The notes under the pieces: generated by a model
Database searches by the model: none
The model's input: only the letters and a program-made list of their open reading frames with translations
What the model was told of the DNA's origin: nothing
In this document: one piece after another, positions 16,105 through 26,032 of the stretch
Position numbering within the stretch: position 1 is the stretch's first letter
Layout of the letters: each line of letters begins with the position of its first letter
Position numbers and translations under genes: made by a program
Assembly: GCA_018824205.1 (NCBI GenBank)
Contig: JAHJGX010000185.1
Span: forward strand, 1-34,658
DNA from: a bacterium
GTDB taxonomy: Bacteria; Fidelibacterota; UBA2242
Direction of reading: 5' to 3'
DNA: 34,658 bases

Positions 16105-18486
16105 ATGAAATTTATAAATATATTCATAGCGCTCTGTTTAATCAGTTCTAACCTTCTGCAAGCGGTTGACAAAATCAGTAATGGTTCAATAAATGGTATT
16201 GTCATTGATAAATCCTCACAGAAACCATTGACCGGCGTGAATATAATCATCCAAAGAACTGAACGAGGAACAGTGACCGCCAAAAACGGCCATTTTCATA
16301 TCGAACAGCTACCGCGTGGCCAATATTCTCTGACATTTTCTTCCATCGGCTATGCCGAAAAACAGGTGCAAAACATCACGGTTGAAATAGACAAAGAGAT
16401 AGATATTGGCGTGATCGAATTATCGGAAGAACCTATTAAACTTAGTGACGTCGTCGTCACGCCGGGACAGTTTTCAATCATGGGGACGATGCCATTATCC
16501 CAACAAACTCTCGCCAGCAAAGACATCAAAAATATGTCTTTTGCGGAGGATATCACCCGCGCTGTTTCCCGGTTGCCGGGTGTGTCTTCAAATGATTTTT
16601 CCTCAAAATTTACCGTCCGGGGCGGTGAAGCCGACGAAGTCCTGATGCTGCTCGACGGCATGGAACTGTACGAACCCTTTCATCAACGGGATTTCTCCGG
16701 CGGGCTTTTCAGCATTGTGGATATTGAAGCTATCGAAGGCGTTGATCTGTTGACCGGCGGATTTTCCGCTGATTATGGAAATCGCCAGAGCGCCGTCTTC
16801 AACATGAAAACCAAACAAATGACGGCGGGAGAAAGACACACATCCATTGGTTTAAGCATCATGAATGCCAGGATTTACACCGAAGGCGCTTTTTCCAACG
16901 ATAAGGGGAATTACCTGTTTACCGCCCGGAAAGGGTTGCTGGATCAGACTTTCAAACTTATTGGTGAAACCGAAAACATGCCATCCTTTTATGATATGAT
17001 GGGAAAAATCGAATTCCGTTTGAATCCAAAACACAGCCTGTCTTTCCACGCCCTGCATGCCGGTGATAAAACCGCTGTCCGGGACATTGCTCCGGAAGCC
17101 CACGACATCCACGATACTCAATATACAAACAGCTATGGCTGGCTGACCATGAAATCAGTTTATAATCCAAAATTGTTTTCCCGGACTCTGTTATACAGCG
17201 GATTTGTTCATCACAACCGCCGTGGCAATACCGCCAAAGATGAATATTCCGATAAATTGAACTTTCAGCTGAGTGACAAACGAAGCTACAACTTTATTGG
17301 ATTCAAACAGGACTGGAACTGGAGCCTGTCGGATAAAGTCTATTTAAAAAGCGGCTATGATATCCGGCAACTGAATGCTGACTATGATTATTCACTGGAT
17401 CTGAATGACATCCGGATCAATGAAAATGACAGTCTCATTCAATACAATGAATTGGTCAATATTCATAAAAAACCAGCCGGACAACAGGCAGCCGCTTATG
17501 TTTCCAGTCGTTTTCTCGTTTTACCAAAACTGTTTCTGGAAACCGGCTTGAGATATGACTACGCCTCCTATACCAATGATAAATTGCTCAGTCCGCGCAT
17601 CAGTCTGGCCTATACGATCAAAAAAAATACTGTTATTCGCGGCGCCTGGGGGTATTATTATCAGACCCAGTTTATTAATAATCTGGATGTGAACCATAAT
17701 ACCAAGACCTTCAATCCGGCAGAACTTTCAACGCATTATGTGCTGAGCCTGGAACATTTATTTAAAAATGGTATCAATTTAAGGATTGAAGGATACTACA
17801 AAGACATATCAAATATCAGTGCAAATTTCCAGAATCTCCGTGATCCCTGGGAAGTCTATCCAGAGTCACGCAATGATGTCGTCAAACTGGACATTGATGG
17901 CGCCTTTGCCCAGGGAATCGAAATTTTTATGAAGTACGATACCGGCGATAAAATTTCCTGGTGGTTCAGTTATGCCCTGGCAAAAGCCGATGAAAATATC
18001 ACGAAACTCGAATTTGACGGCCTGCTGATAGAACGAACCGGAACATTGCCGCGCATCAACAACCAGCGCCATACGATTTACTGCGATGTCAATTACCGTC
18101 CAAATCCAAAATGGCTTATCAACCTTTCCTGGCAGTATTACATAGGCTGGCCTTTGACTCTGTATGAGTATCATTTCCAGACGCTGCCCGATGGACGATT
18201 GCATTTTTACCCGCTCCATACTGAATTCAGAGCCGATGAATATCCACCGTATCACCGAATGGATCTCCGCATCAACCGGCACTTCGATTTAAAACACGGC
18301 AAACTGTCCGCTTACATCCATATTATTAACCTTTATAACCGTGAAAATCTGCGGAAGTTCGATTTGGACGTCACCGGTGACAACGGGCAGACCATTCCCG
18401 ACGAACAGGGCGGCTATATCTATCCTCGTGACGATAAAAATTGGTTTGGTATCACTCCGGTAATCGGATTCAGCTGGGAATTTTAA
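16105..18486 (+). CDS. TonB-dependent outer-membrane receptor (receptor 1)
   Basis: 793 residues. Signal peptide (1-20), a carboxypeptidase-regulatory-like domain (about 27-105, GSINGIVIDKSSQKPLTGVN), a plug domain (about 125-235, with FTVRGGEADEVLMLLDG and GGFSADYGNRQSAV), then a beta-barrel to a C-terminal SWEF with the terminal Phe. It imports a ligand that cannot be named from sequence. The Shine-Dalgarno GGGAGA lies before the ATG. It overlaps nothing and is followed after 4 nt by receptor 2. Its 5' leader and both ends recur at 28430-28630 as a collapsed copy, so this is the intact member of a duplicated pair. Confidence 0.92.
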   Translation: MKFINIFIALCLISSNLLQAVDKISNGSINGIVIDKSSQKPLTGVNIIIQRTERGTVTAKNGHFHIEQLPRGQYSLTFSSIGYAEKQVQNITVEIDKEIDIGVIELSEEPIKLSDVVVTPGQFSIMGTMPLSQQTLASKDIKNMSFAEDITRAVSRLPGVSSNDFSSKFTVRGGEADEVLMLLDGMELYEPFHQRDFSGGLFSIVDIEAIEGVDLLTGGFSADYGNRQSAVFNMKTKQMTAGERHTSIGLSIMNARIYTEGAFSNDKGNYLFTARKGLLDQTFKLIGETENMPSFYDMMGKIEFRLNPKHSLSFHALHAGDKTAVRDIAPEAHDIHDTQYTNSYGWLTMKSVYNPKLFSRTLLYSGFVHHNRRGNTAKDEYSDKLNFQLSDKRSYNFIGFKQDWNWSLSDKVYLKSGYDIRQLNADYDYSLDLNDIRINENDSLIQYNELVNIHKKPAGQQAAAYVSSRFLVLPKLFLETGLRYDYASYTNDKLLSPRISLAYTIKKNTVIRGAWGYYYQTQFINNLDVNHNTKTFNPAELSTHYVLSLEHLFKNGINLRIEGYYKDISNISANFQNLRDPWEVYPESRNDVVKLDIDGAFAQGIEIFMKYDTGDKISWWFSYALAKADENITKLEFDGLLIERTGTLPRINNQRHTIYCDVNYRPNPKWLINLSWQYYIGWPLTLYEYHFQTLPDGRLHFYPLHTEFRADEYPPYHRMDLRINRHFDLKHGKLSAYIHIINLYNRENLRKFDLDVTGDNGQTIPDEQGGYIYPRDDKNWFGITPVIGFSWEF

Positions 18487-18490
18487 ACCT

Positions 18491-20914
18491 ATGACTAAAT
18501 GTAACTCTAGCCGATTCATCGTAATCGGCCTACTGATTTCTACGATCAACGTTTCTTCGGTACAGGCTGCGAACAACTCCCTCACCGGAAAAGTAGTTGA
18601 AAAATCCACATCGGAACCGCTGGAATTTGCCAATGTCGTTGTATTTATATCCAGCGACAGTTCCCAGGTTGCCGGCGCAACAACGGATGAATTCGGCATT
18701 TTCAAATTTTCCGGTCTTTCCGACGGTAATTATTATGCGCAAATCGGTTTTATCGGATTTTCAACACTGACCACACCCGCCTTTTCACTGAAAAACAGCG
18801 CTCTTGATCTGGGCGTCCTCAAAATCGAAATCAGCCCGATTGCACTGGGAAATGTCGAAGTAAACGCCGAAAAAGCAACTTTCAACAACTCAATCGATCG
18901 TAAAATCTACAATGTCGAACGAGATATTCTCAGTCAGACGAGTTCCGCCAGCGATCTCTTGCAAAATATTCCGTCCGTGTCTGTAGATGTGGATGGAAAC
19001 ATCAGTCTGAGAGGCGCAGAAAATGTGACGATTTTTATCAACGGTAAACCCTCCTTACTGATGCGCAAAAACAGCGCGGTGGTCCTGCAGCAGATGCCGG
19101 CAAATTCCATTGAGCGCATCGAGGTGATTACCAACCCTTCGGCAAAATACAAACCCGACGGCGTCAGCGGCATTATTAACATTGTTCTCAAAAAAGAATC
19201 CCGGCCGGGATTAAATGGAACGGTCAGCGCCAGTGCAGGCAACCAGAATCGCTATAATGCCAACACCAATTTGAACTATAAGCTGGAACGATTAAATCTG
19301 TATGGAGGCTATGCATTACGCCACCGCAACAGCCCCCGGGTTTCGACCAGTTCGAGAATCACCCGGGATTCGTCGCGCCAGGCTATCAGTTATTACGACG
19401 ACAACAGTTCATCCGGCAGCGGAGCGTTGGCACATGTCCTTAATGGTGGTTTAGACTATACGCTCAATGAAAAAAACCAGTTCGACGTTTCCGGTAATTA
19501 TTTTTACCAGGACTCCTATCGCGATCAGACATCGCATACAATTTTCCGCGACGTCATGCGGCAAATCACGACTGATTTCAATACTGACCGAACCAATAAC
19601 GAGTATGAAAAAGAATGGGAGCTCACTTCCACGTTTGAGCACAATTTTAATAAAGAAGATCATCTGCTTAATTTTGAACTCAATCACTCCGGCTACAATG
19701 AAGAGGAAGACAACCTATATGACGAGACATACACCGTTCCGGATAATTCCAATGCATTGCACCATATCCAGATTCGAAAAGGCGGGACTCTGACGGAATT
19801 GTATGCTGAATATACATATCCGATCAATGAAGAAACTGAAATTGAGGCAGGTTATGTCGGGGAATATTTGAGAGATGACATCCGATACCTGGGTGAAGAT
19901 TTCAATCAGCAGCAGAACAATTGGATTACCGACGCCAATAAAACGAACCGTTTTCTGTTTCACCAGGACATCCACGCTCTTTATGGCACATTCGGACATT
20001 CCTTTGAAGATTTTAGTTTCCTGGCAGGACTACGGGCAGAGCAGGCGTTGATTACTTCGAACCTCGTCAGTTCGGATTCAACAATTGACAATGACTATTT
20101 CAAACTGTATCCCACTCTGCATCTGACGTATCAATTCAGCGATCGTCAGGAAATCCAGCTGAATTACAGCCACCGTGTAAACCGGGCAGACAGTGACGAG
20201 CACAATCCCTTTGCCGAATACTCCGACCCCCGAAATATGGAAGCCGGGAACCCGAAAATCAAACCGGAACAAATCCATTCCGTTGAGCTTGGCTATCATT
20301 TAAAAACAGAACATTTCTCCGTTTTGCCGACTGTTTATTACCGCTATAAATATGATGCGTTTACCGAAATACGGCAGTATGTCAACGACACCACCATGCT
20401 TCGAACCCATACAAACCTCGCCAGCGATCGATCAGCCGGAGCGGAGCTCGTTGTTTCCGCCAATATCAAAAATATCCTGAACCTGAATTGGAGCGCCGAC
20501 GCCTTTTATCAGGTCATCGATGCCACTAACCTGGGTTATTCTGAGAATAAATCAACCATTTCGTGGAATACCAAATTGGCAGCGAATCTTCATTTGACCA
20601 AATCCAATCTGATCCAACTGAATGCCTATCACCGTTCCGCCCGGCTGACACCGTAAGGCAAAACTTTTCCATTGTTTCTGTTAAATTTGGGCGTCCGCCA
20701 GGATTTCTTGAATCAAAAGGCTTCCCTGATAATCTCTGTATCCGATGTATTGAATTCCCTGAAATGGACCCGCGAAATTGACACACCAATTCTGTACGAA
20801 AAATCAATGAGCAAACGAAATTCACAAATTCTCTCGATTGGATTCAGTTATCGGTTTGGTAAATCCGGCAAAAAAGAGGAAGCGGAGTTCAAATTTGAAG
20901 ATTCGATTCCGTAG
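18491..20914 (+). pseudogene. TonB-dependent receptor / outer-membrane beta-barrel (receptor 2), interrupted by TAA
   Basis: 807 codons if read through. Signal peptide, carboxypeptidase-regulatory-like domain (about 31-115), plug (about 140-235, LQNIPSVSVDVDGNISLRG) and an OMP_b-brl_3-type barrel. Codon 722 (20654-20656) is TAA inside ...ARLTP-stop-GKTFP. The frame stays open for 85 more codons and finishes the family-typical end (SDVLNSLKW, FSYRFGKSGKKEEAEFKFED). A Gln (CAA) is expected there, so one C-to-T change explains it. The 721-residue product would lack the last strands and probably not assemble. Everything else is intact, so the mutation is recent or a sequence error. It starts 4 nt after receptor 1. 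Downstream, CCGT/ACGG before TTTATTTT (about 20908-20930) is a weak terminator candidate. Confidence 0.85.
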
Positions 20915-21062
20915 GTGACGGTTTATTTTCGTATATCGACTGTTCAGCAGATTAAAATCATTCCCTAATTATCTAAGTCCAAATAAATTTTCGTCCATCA
21001 CCCGCTCATAAGATTAATCTTGTCAAGTGAGTTCAATTATAAATTAGAGGAACCACATCTCA

Positions 21063-21395
21063 GATGATGTCAGTTATTTGCCGATTATCGTCAATATATT
21101 GGCACATTGAGTAAAATGCCAAATGCCTTCAGGATCAGAAAATATCGTAATATTATCCATTGTCAAAGAATAATTCTCGACGACAAATATATATTTTATC
21201 AAAAAACATATTTTGGGGCATGGTATTTGTCAGAATGGATTACTGAGATTTGAATTGTGAAAGGAAAAATATGCGAACCAAAATTGGATTAATCCTGCTC
21301 TTTGTGATGCTTACGGCATTCGGAAAAACAGTCACCATCAGTGGATTTATGAGAGATGCTTCCAATGGTGCAACGCTGATCGGGGCTAATATCTA
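21063..21395 (+). repeat. duplicated receptor-3 leader and 5' coding end (copy A)
   Basis: Matches 28808-29141 across the intergenic leader and the first 41-42 codons of receptor 3. The 90 bp around the start (21216-21305) differ at only a few positions, while the distal leader is more diverged. Both copies contain a TTGCCGAT...ATTGGC inverted repeat (21079-21105) able to form a hairpin. Homology stops abruptly after AATATCTA. The preceding 20915-21062 shows no gene. Confidence 0.85.
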
Positions 21396-21495
21396 TGATA
21401 TAACGATAACAAAGCAGCAATTGAACAAGATTTTGCAAACAGTCACAATAGACAATCTGTTTCATGATCCAATTGACACATTATGGATAAAGTAA
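21271..21495 (+). pseudogene. truncated receptor-3 copy fused to the tail of an unknown gene
   Basis: 74 codons. Residues 1-41 (MRTKIGLILLFVMLTAFGK..., ISGFMRDASNGATLIGANIY) copy the signal peptide and start of the carboxypeptidase-regulatory-like domain of receptor 3 (29017-31302). From 21396 the sequence is unrelated: ITKQQLNKILQTVTIDNLFH and on to LWIK, then TAA. That tail is coupled to the next gene by TAATG, as a natural upstream gene would be, so it is probably the 3' end of a lost island gene joined in frame by recombination. A Shine-Dalgarno (AAAGGA) precedes ATG 21271. The product is unlikely to function. Confidence 0.8.
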
Positions 21496-22568
21496 TGAAA
21501 TTGAAAAGAGAAAAAGATCCCATTTTAATTTTTGATAATTCGACTAAATGGACTTGGTCGGCAAGAAAATTACAAAGGGAAAAATGTAATATTAGCAGTA
21601 TCACAGACAATTATACTCCAAAACCCGGAGATGTTGTTGTTGTGCAAGTATTGAAAGTCGCAAACCATACCAGAATTTACTCTTTCGACAATAAATTTGT
21701 ACGATTATACCAGGGTGATATCATTGCTGGCACATTGGGCTTCAGATATGCATCCGACGCTTTTCATGCCGATACAATTAATCTTTCAAATCTCCATCTA
21801 TTGACAAATTCAGGGTTGATTGGTACCGTTAAAAACAGGCATTTAAAGATCGGTGAACCAACCAGAGTAAAATTAATTGGAACCATTGCAGATAGGCAAA
21901 ATGGTAAAAATGTTAATTTGAAAGAAACGTTCTTTCATCCCGGCAATTTCAATTTGATTTATCCACCGGTGATTTTTGTCATTGGCTCAGGTATGAACAG
22001 TGGTAAAACCACAAGTGCAGCACGAATTGGGCGGTTATTAATTGAACGCGGTCTGTCTGTATCATTATTGAAAGTGACCGGGAGTGTTGCTTATCGCGAT
22101 CTTTTCGAATATGAAGCGACAGGGGCACAATATACGGCTGATTTCAGTGATTATGGGTTCCCATCAACTTACCTGTGTTCACAGAAAGAACTGGTTGCGT
22201 TATATTCCCGCATGCTTGAGGATACGCTTTCAATAAAACCCGATGTGGTGATTGTGGAAATTGCGGATGGCATATTACAACGTGAAACACAACTATTATT
22301 AAAATCAAACATTGCAAGATTCACCAGCATCGGGGTCATCCTGACAGCGCCTTGTGCATGCTCTGCATTGACACTGGTTGAAAAAGTAAAACAGCTGGAC
22401 TATTCACCCATTGCCGTTACAGGTTTAATTACCAATTCGCCATTATTTGTTGCCGAGTTTGCATCATACGACAATACTCCGGTGTGGGATACAAATGCGA
22501 ATCCGGATCAATGGGTTGACCGGGTAATTGGACGTTTAAAAGGCACTTCGAAATATATTATGGTCTAA
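21495..22568 (+). CDS. P-loop NTPase with unrecognised N-terminal domain
   Basis: 357 residues, no signal peptide or TM segment. The C-terminal half is a SIMIBI/dethiobiotin-synthetase/MobB-like P-loop domain: Walker A GSGMNSGKTTSA at about 164-175, Walker-B-like VVIVEIADG at about 250, and GLITNSP near the end. It recalls DUF1611-type proteins, but I cannot confirm that. The first 150 residues (GDVVVVQVLKVANHTRIY..., GLIGTVKNRH) look all-beta and are unfamiliar. ATG 21495 overlaps the preceding stop (TAATG); ATG 21483 is an alternative start. The ABC exporter starts directly after its stop, so the two form an operon. A role in making or activating something the exporter handles is an inference. 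Confidence 0.7.
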   Translation: MKLKREKDPILIFDNSTKWTWSARKLQREKCNISSITDNYTPKPGDVVVVQVLKVANHTRIYSFDNKFVRLYQGDIIAGTLGFRYASDAFHADTINLSNLHLLTNSGLIGTVKNRHLKIGEPTRVKLIGTIADRQNGKNVNLKETFFHPGNFNLIYPPVIFVIGSGMNSGKTTSAARIGRLLIERGLSVSLLKVTGSVAYRDLFEYEATGAQYTADFSDYGFPSTYLCSQKELVALYSRMLEDTLSIKPDVVIVEIADGILQRETQLLLKSNIARFTSIGVILTAPCACSALTLVEKVKQLDYSPIAVTGLITNSPLFVAEFASYDNTPVWDTNANPDQWVDRVIGRLKGTSKYIMV

Positions 22569-24377
22569 ATGCCTGAAAACAAAGCAAACAAGAATACATC
22601 CTGGCTTGCCATATTAAAGCCCTATTTAAAACCATTTTATGGAACAATAGCATTAGCAATTGTTTTTATGACCGTCGATTCTTTGCTCACGGCTTTGCGC
22701 CCCTGGCCCTTGAAAGTTATTATCGACACGGTTCTTAGCGGTCAGAATATTAAAATACCTTTTATAGCCGGATGGATTAATGATCCCGCATTAAGTAGTA
22801 CATCTGTTTTATATGCAGCCTGCATCGCAATGTTAATGATCGCGATAGGAACAGGAGCATTCTCGTACCTGTTTACCCTGCTTGTGGGAAATTTTTCACA
22901 GCGGTTTATTTTTAATTTAAAAATTACAACATTCCATCATTTACAGCGGCTTTCATTACAGTTTCATACAAACAAAAGGCTCGGGGACATAATGACCCGT
23001 TTGACCTCCGATATTAATTCTATCCAGTTGCTGACCTCCCGGGGAGCCATGTTGTTTTTAACGAATTTCTTCCTGATTGCAACACGGCTGGTCATAATGT
23101 TCTGGCTGAACTGGAAATATTCGCTTATTGCCTGTTCGGTGCTACCGTTATTATTTCTATCCATCTGGTGGCATACCGCTAAAATAAAGACAGCCTCGAG
23201 GGTCGCGCGTGCCAGCGATGGCGAAATGGCATCCATTGCGCAGGAAACCCTGGGTTCAATCCGGATTGTTAAAGGCTTAGCGCAGGAAAAAAGACAGGAT
23301 CAACTTTATGTTGATCAGGGTAAAAAGAGCCTGGCAGAATATATGGGACGTGTAGCACATCAGGCGCGTATGTCGCCCATTATTGATTTCCTGGCTGCCG
23401 TTGGACTTACGCTTGTCATGTTTTATGGAGCAAAAGGAGTAATGGCAGGGAGTTTAACAATCGGGGATATGATTGTATTCTTTTTTTATGTTTCCGGTTT
23501 TTACAGTCCCGTACGAGCCATGTCAAGACAATTTGCTAATTTTTCAAATGGAATAGCAGGCGCTGAACGGGTGGCAGAGGTATTGGCAAAAGATATATTT
23601 ATTAAAAAAGATAAAAATGTAATAAGCGCACCCTGTTTTAAAGGTATGATTGAATTTAAAAATGTTTCATTTGAATATGAACCGGGGCAAAATGTATTAA
23701 AAGATATTTCATTAACTATCCAGCCCGGTGAGCATATCGCAATTATTGGAGCCACCGGCGCCGGTAAAAGTACCATCGCCAGCTTACTCTTACGGTTTTA
23801 TGATCCCGTGAAGGGAGCTGTACTGATCGATGGAAATGATATCCGGCATTATTTGCTTGAATCTCTGCGCAAACAAATAGGACTTATTTTACAGGATTCC
23901 TACTTATTAGCCGGAACAATTCGGGAGAATATTACTTTCGGCTGCGCCGATATTCCTGATGAAGAACAAATAATCAGAGCGGCAAAAGCAGCCCGCGCGC
24001 ACGAGTTTATTTGCAAATTGCCACGTGGATATGATGATCATGTTTCTGAAGGTGGCGCGAACCTTTCCGGCGGGCAGCGTCAAAGGATAGCCATTGCCCG
24101 GGCTATTATCCGGGATGTCCCGATACTCTTGCTTGATGAACCTACGAGCAACCTGGACAATATGTTCGAAGCAGCGGTTCTCGATACGTTAAAAAATATA
24201 TCCTACAAGCCTACTATTATTATAATAACTCATTCATTGCAAGCCGCAAATATGTCCGATACCATTGTAGTTGTTGAGAATGGTGAAATAATCGAATATG
24301 GTTCGCCGGATGAACTGGGTAATAATGGAGACAGGTTTAAAAAATACATTGAAGCAGGGCTACTGAAAAAGAGATAA
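22569..24377 (+). CDS. ABC exporter half-transporter (MsbA/lipid-exporter type)
   Basis: 602 residues. An N-terminal type IV exporter membrane domain with six helices (about 20-320) is followed by an ATPase domain with Walker A GATGAGKS (about 394-401), Q-loop LILQDSY, signature LSGGQ (about 498), Walker B ILLLDEPTSNLD and switch His in ITHS. It should work as a homodimer exporting a lipid, peptide or polymer intermediate across the inner membrane. There is no N-terminal peptidase C39 domain, so a bacteriocin-type processing exporter is unlikely. The ATG follows the P-loop gene's TAA with no gap. Its place with an outer-membrane protein and a CapA fusion suggests envelope polymer or peptide export. 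Confidence 0.92.
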   Translation: MPENKANKNTSWLAILKPYLKPFYGTIALAIVFMTVDSLLTALRPWPLKVIIDTVLSGQNIKIPFIAGWINDPALSSTSVLYAACIAMLMIAIGTGAFSYLFTLLVGNFSQRFIFNLKITTFHHLQRLSLQFHTNKRLGDIMTRLTSDINSIQLLTSRGAMLFLTNFFLIATRLVIMFWLNWKYSLIACSVLPLLFLSIWWHTAKIKTASRVARASDGEMASIAQETLGSIRIVKGLAQEKRQDQLYVDQGKKSLAEYMGRVAHQARMSPIIDFLAAVGLTLVMFYGAKGVMAGSLTIGDMIVFFFYVSGFYSPVRAMSRQFANFSNGIAGAERVAEVLAKDIFIKKDKNVISAPCFKGMIEFKNVSFEYEPGQNVLKDISLTIQPGEHIAIIGATGAGKSTIASLLLRFYDPVKGAVLIDGNDIRHYLLESLRKQIGLILQDSYLLAGTIRENITFGCADIPDEEQIIRAAKAARAHEFICKLPRGYDDHVSEGGANLSGGQRQRIAIARAIIRDVPILLLDEPTSNLDNMFEAAVLDTLKNISYKPTIIIITHSLQAANMSDTIVVVENGEIIEYGSPDELGNNGDRFKKYIEAGLLKKR

Positions 24378-24413
24378 AAAATAATTATAAAAACAAAAAC
24401 AGGATTAACTAAA

Positions 24414-25193
24414 ATGATATACAAACCCAGATTAAATCACATGGTTGACAAGCAAATGAAAACAGATTTTACAGGACCGTTGATAGCATTATCGTTATCA
24501 ATTTGTTTTTGGATTTTAGTTCTGTCAAGCCCCGCCTTTTCACAGAATGATGGACAAGACAATAATACAGGTACACCTTCAGTAACATCCGGTACGGCAT
24601 TGATTTTACAACCGGGTGTCGGTTTGCGGTATAATCTAAATAAAAAGATCGGGTTGTATCAGGATTTTAGAACCTACTTTAACAAAAGTAATCCGGTAAA
24701 AAACTTTGAGGAACTGAGTTTTGGCGCCAGATATAATCTCGGAAAAATTAAGAAATTCCATTTTTCTACAACGATAGGTTACTTGCTTTCGCTCGATAAT
24801 AATTATAAAATTCATGAATACCGGCCCAAAATTTATTTTACAACCGGTTATCACCTGAAAAAAGTCGGATTTGAATTCCGAAACCGGTTTGAATACCGTA
24901 TTAAAACAGGAGAGAATTCAGGCAGCTCATTGCGGTACCGGCCAAGGTTCAAGGTGGGATTAAGGTATAATTTTCATCAATTTCAACTTTCACCCTACAT
25001 TTATAATGAGTTATTTTTCGGGGAAAATGGATTTAGTCAGCATCGGATCAAGCTGGCATTATCGGTTAAATATCATGATTTTCGTTTTACCGCAGGTAAT
25101 TTGTTCAAAATAAAACCGGGCCAGGGATTGGTTGAAAACAGGGTGTCTTTGGATGTTAGTTATACCATCCCATCCTCAAAAAAGAATAAATAG
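24414..25193 (+). CDS. small outer-membrane beta-barrel protein (DUF2490-like)
   Basis: 259 residues. A long signal peptide (hydrophobic 22-43, cut after AFSQ) is followed by a short low-complexity linker and repeated amphipathic strands (GVGLRYNLNKKIGLYQDFRTYF, FRNRFEYRIKTG, LRYRPRFKVGLRYNF), resembling DUF2490-type barrels. The start ATG 24414 has AGGA 9 nt upstream. It lies 36 bp after the ABC exporter and is likely in its operon, so it may be the outer-membrane exit or an envelope partner of the exporter. It ends 18 bp before the left end of the IS element. Confidence 0.75.
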   Translation: MIYKPRLNHMVDKQMKTDFTGPLIALSLSICFWILVLSSPAFSQNDGQDNNTGTPSVTSGTALILQPGVGLRYNLNKKIGLYQDFRTYFNKSNPVKNFEELSFGARYNLGKIKKFHFSTTIGYLLSLDNNYKIHEYRPKIYFTTGYHLKKVGFEFRNRFEYRIKTGENSGSSLRYRPRFKVGLRYNFHQFQLSPYIYNELFFGENGFSQHRIKLALSVKYHDFRFTAGNLFKIKPGQGLVENRVSLDVSYTIPSSKKNK

Positions 25194-25211
25194 AACTATG
25201 CGATGAAAAAC

Positions 25212-25971
25212 GTTAACTCCGGATCCTTTATTTTTATCTTGGGTCATGACTATTTTAGCATAGAAAAAGAGATGCTAACTTATTGTCATGAAACAAATTA
25301 ACAGGTACAAAAAACGATCACGCATTTCTGAGTACAAATTCAGGTAAATTATCAGGCACTTTTCTCTGGATCTGACTGCCTCCCAAATCGCTAAATTGAC
25401 GAATATAAATCGAAATACGATCAATACATATTTGATACAGATAAGAAAAAAGATTGCTGAATACTGTGAACAACAATCACCATTTGCTGCTGAAATCGAA
25501 GTTGATGAAAGCTATTTCGGTGCCAGGAGAGTTAAAGGTGTCAGAGGTCGTGGAGCTAGAGGAAAAACCATTGTGTTTGGTATTTTTCAACGTAACAGAA
25601 AGGTCTACACTGAGATCGTTCCAGACTGCAAAAGCAAAACACTTCGAGCAATTATTCGAGGGAAAGTTAGTGTGGAAAGCATCATTCATACGGATACTTG
25701 GCGCGGATATTCCGGGCTGGTAGATATTGGTTACCAAAAACATTATCGCGTCAAACATGGAATCAACGAATTTGTAAATGGAAAATCTCACATCAACGGT
25801 ATAGAAAGCTTTTGGGCGTTTGCAAAAACCAGACTTAGTAAATTCAGAGGCCTGAACAAAAATACTTTTTACCTGCATTTGAAAGAAACGGAGTTTAGAT
25901 TTAACCATAGAAATGATCGGAATATTTTGAACAAACTTATTCTCAAAATCATCAAAGAAAATCCGCTTAAC
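25212..25971 (+). mobile_element. IS1595-family insertion sequence
   Basis: The boundaries are set by a short imperfect inverted repeat: GTTAACTCCGGAT at 25212 and the complement of AATCCGCTTAAC ending at 25971 (GTTAAGCGGATT). No convincing 8-bp target duplication is seen, so one end may be wrong or lost. It carries one transposase gene with a nonsense codon. It separates the outer-membrane protein gene from the peptidase-CapA gene. Confidence 0.6.
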
Positions 25972-25974
25972 TAG
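25288..25974 (+). pseudogene. IS1595-family transposase (ISXO2-like), nonsense codon near the start
   Basis: 228 codons. It starts MKQINRYKKRSRISEYKFR, then TAA at 25345-25347, then IIRHFSLDLTASQIAKL in the same frame: an intact helix-turn-helix region with one stop in place of a sense codon, probably Glu (GAA). The ISXO2-like DDE domain follows, with EVDESYFGARRVKG, HTDTWRGYSG, HGINEFVNGKSHINGIESFW and the family-typical end FYLHLKETEFRFNHRN. A start at the TTG at 25396 would make a 192-residue protein lacking the DNA-binding region. The element is therefore probably immobile unless helped. Confidence 0.85.
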
Positions 25975-26032
25975 TCTATACCCTTTATCTTTGAGATAAA
26001 CGTATCTTTTTATAGAAAACAATGTTCATTGC

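Noticed and set aside
21216-21231. Sigma-54-like promoter in the receptor-3 leaders (GGGCATGGTATTTGTC, also at 28962)
   Set aside because: Spacing fits, but both the -24 and -12 boxes deviate (GGGCAT, TTTGT). Conservation could simply reflect recent duplication.
20654-25347. Reassigned TAA codon in this genome
   Set aside because: Two in-frame TAA codons interrupt intact frames, but TAA also ends many genes normally here (for example the histidine kinase, manA, receptor 1), so recoding is unlikely.
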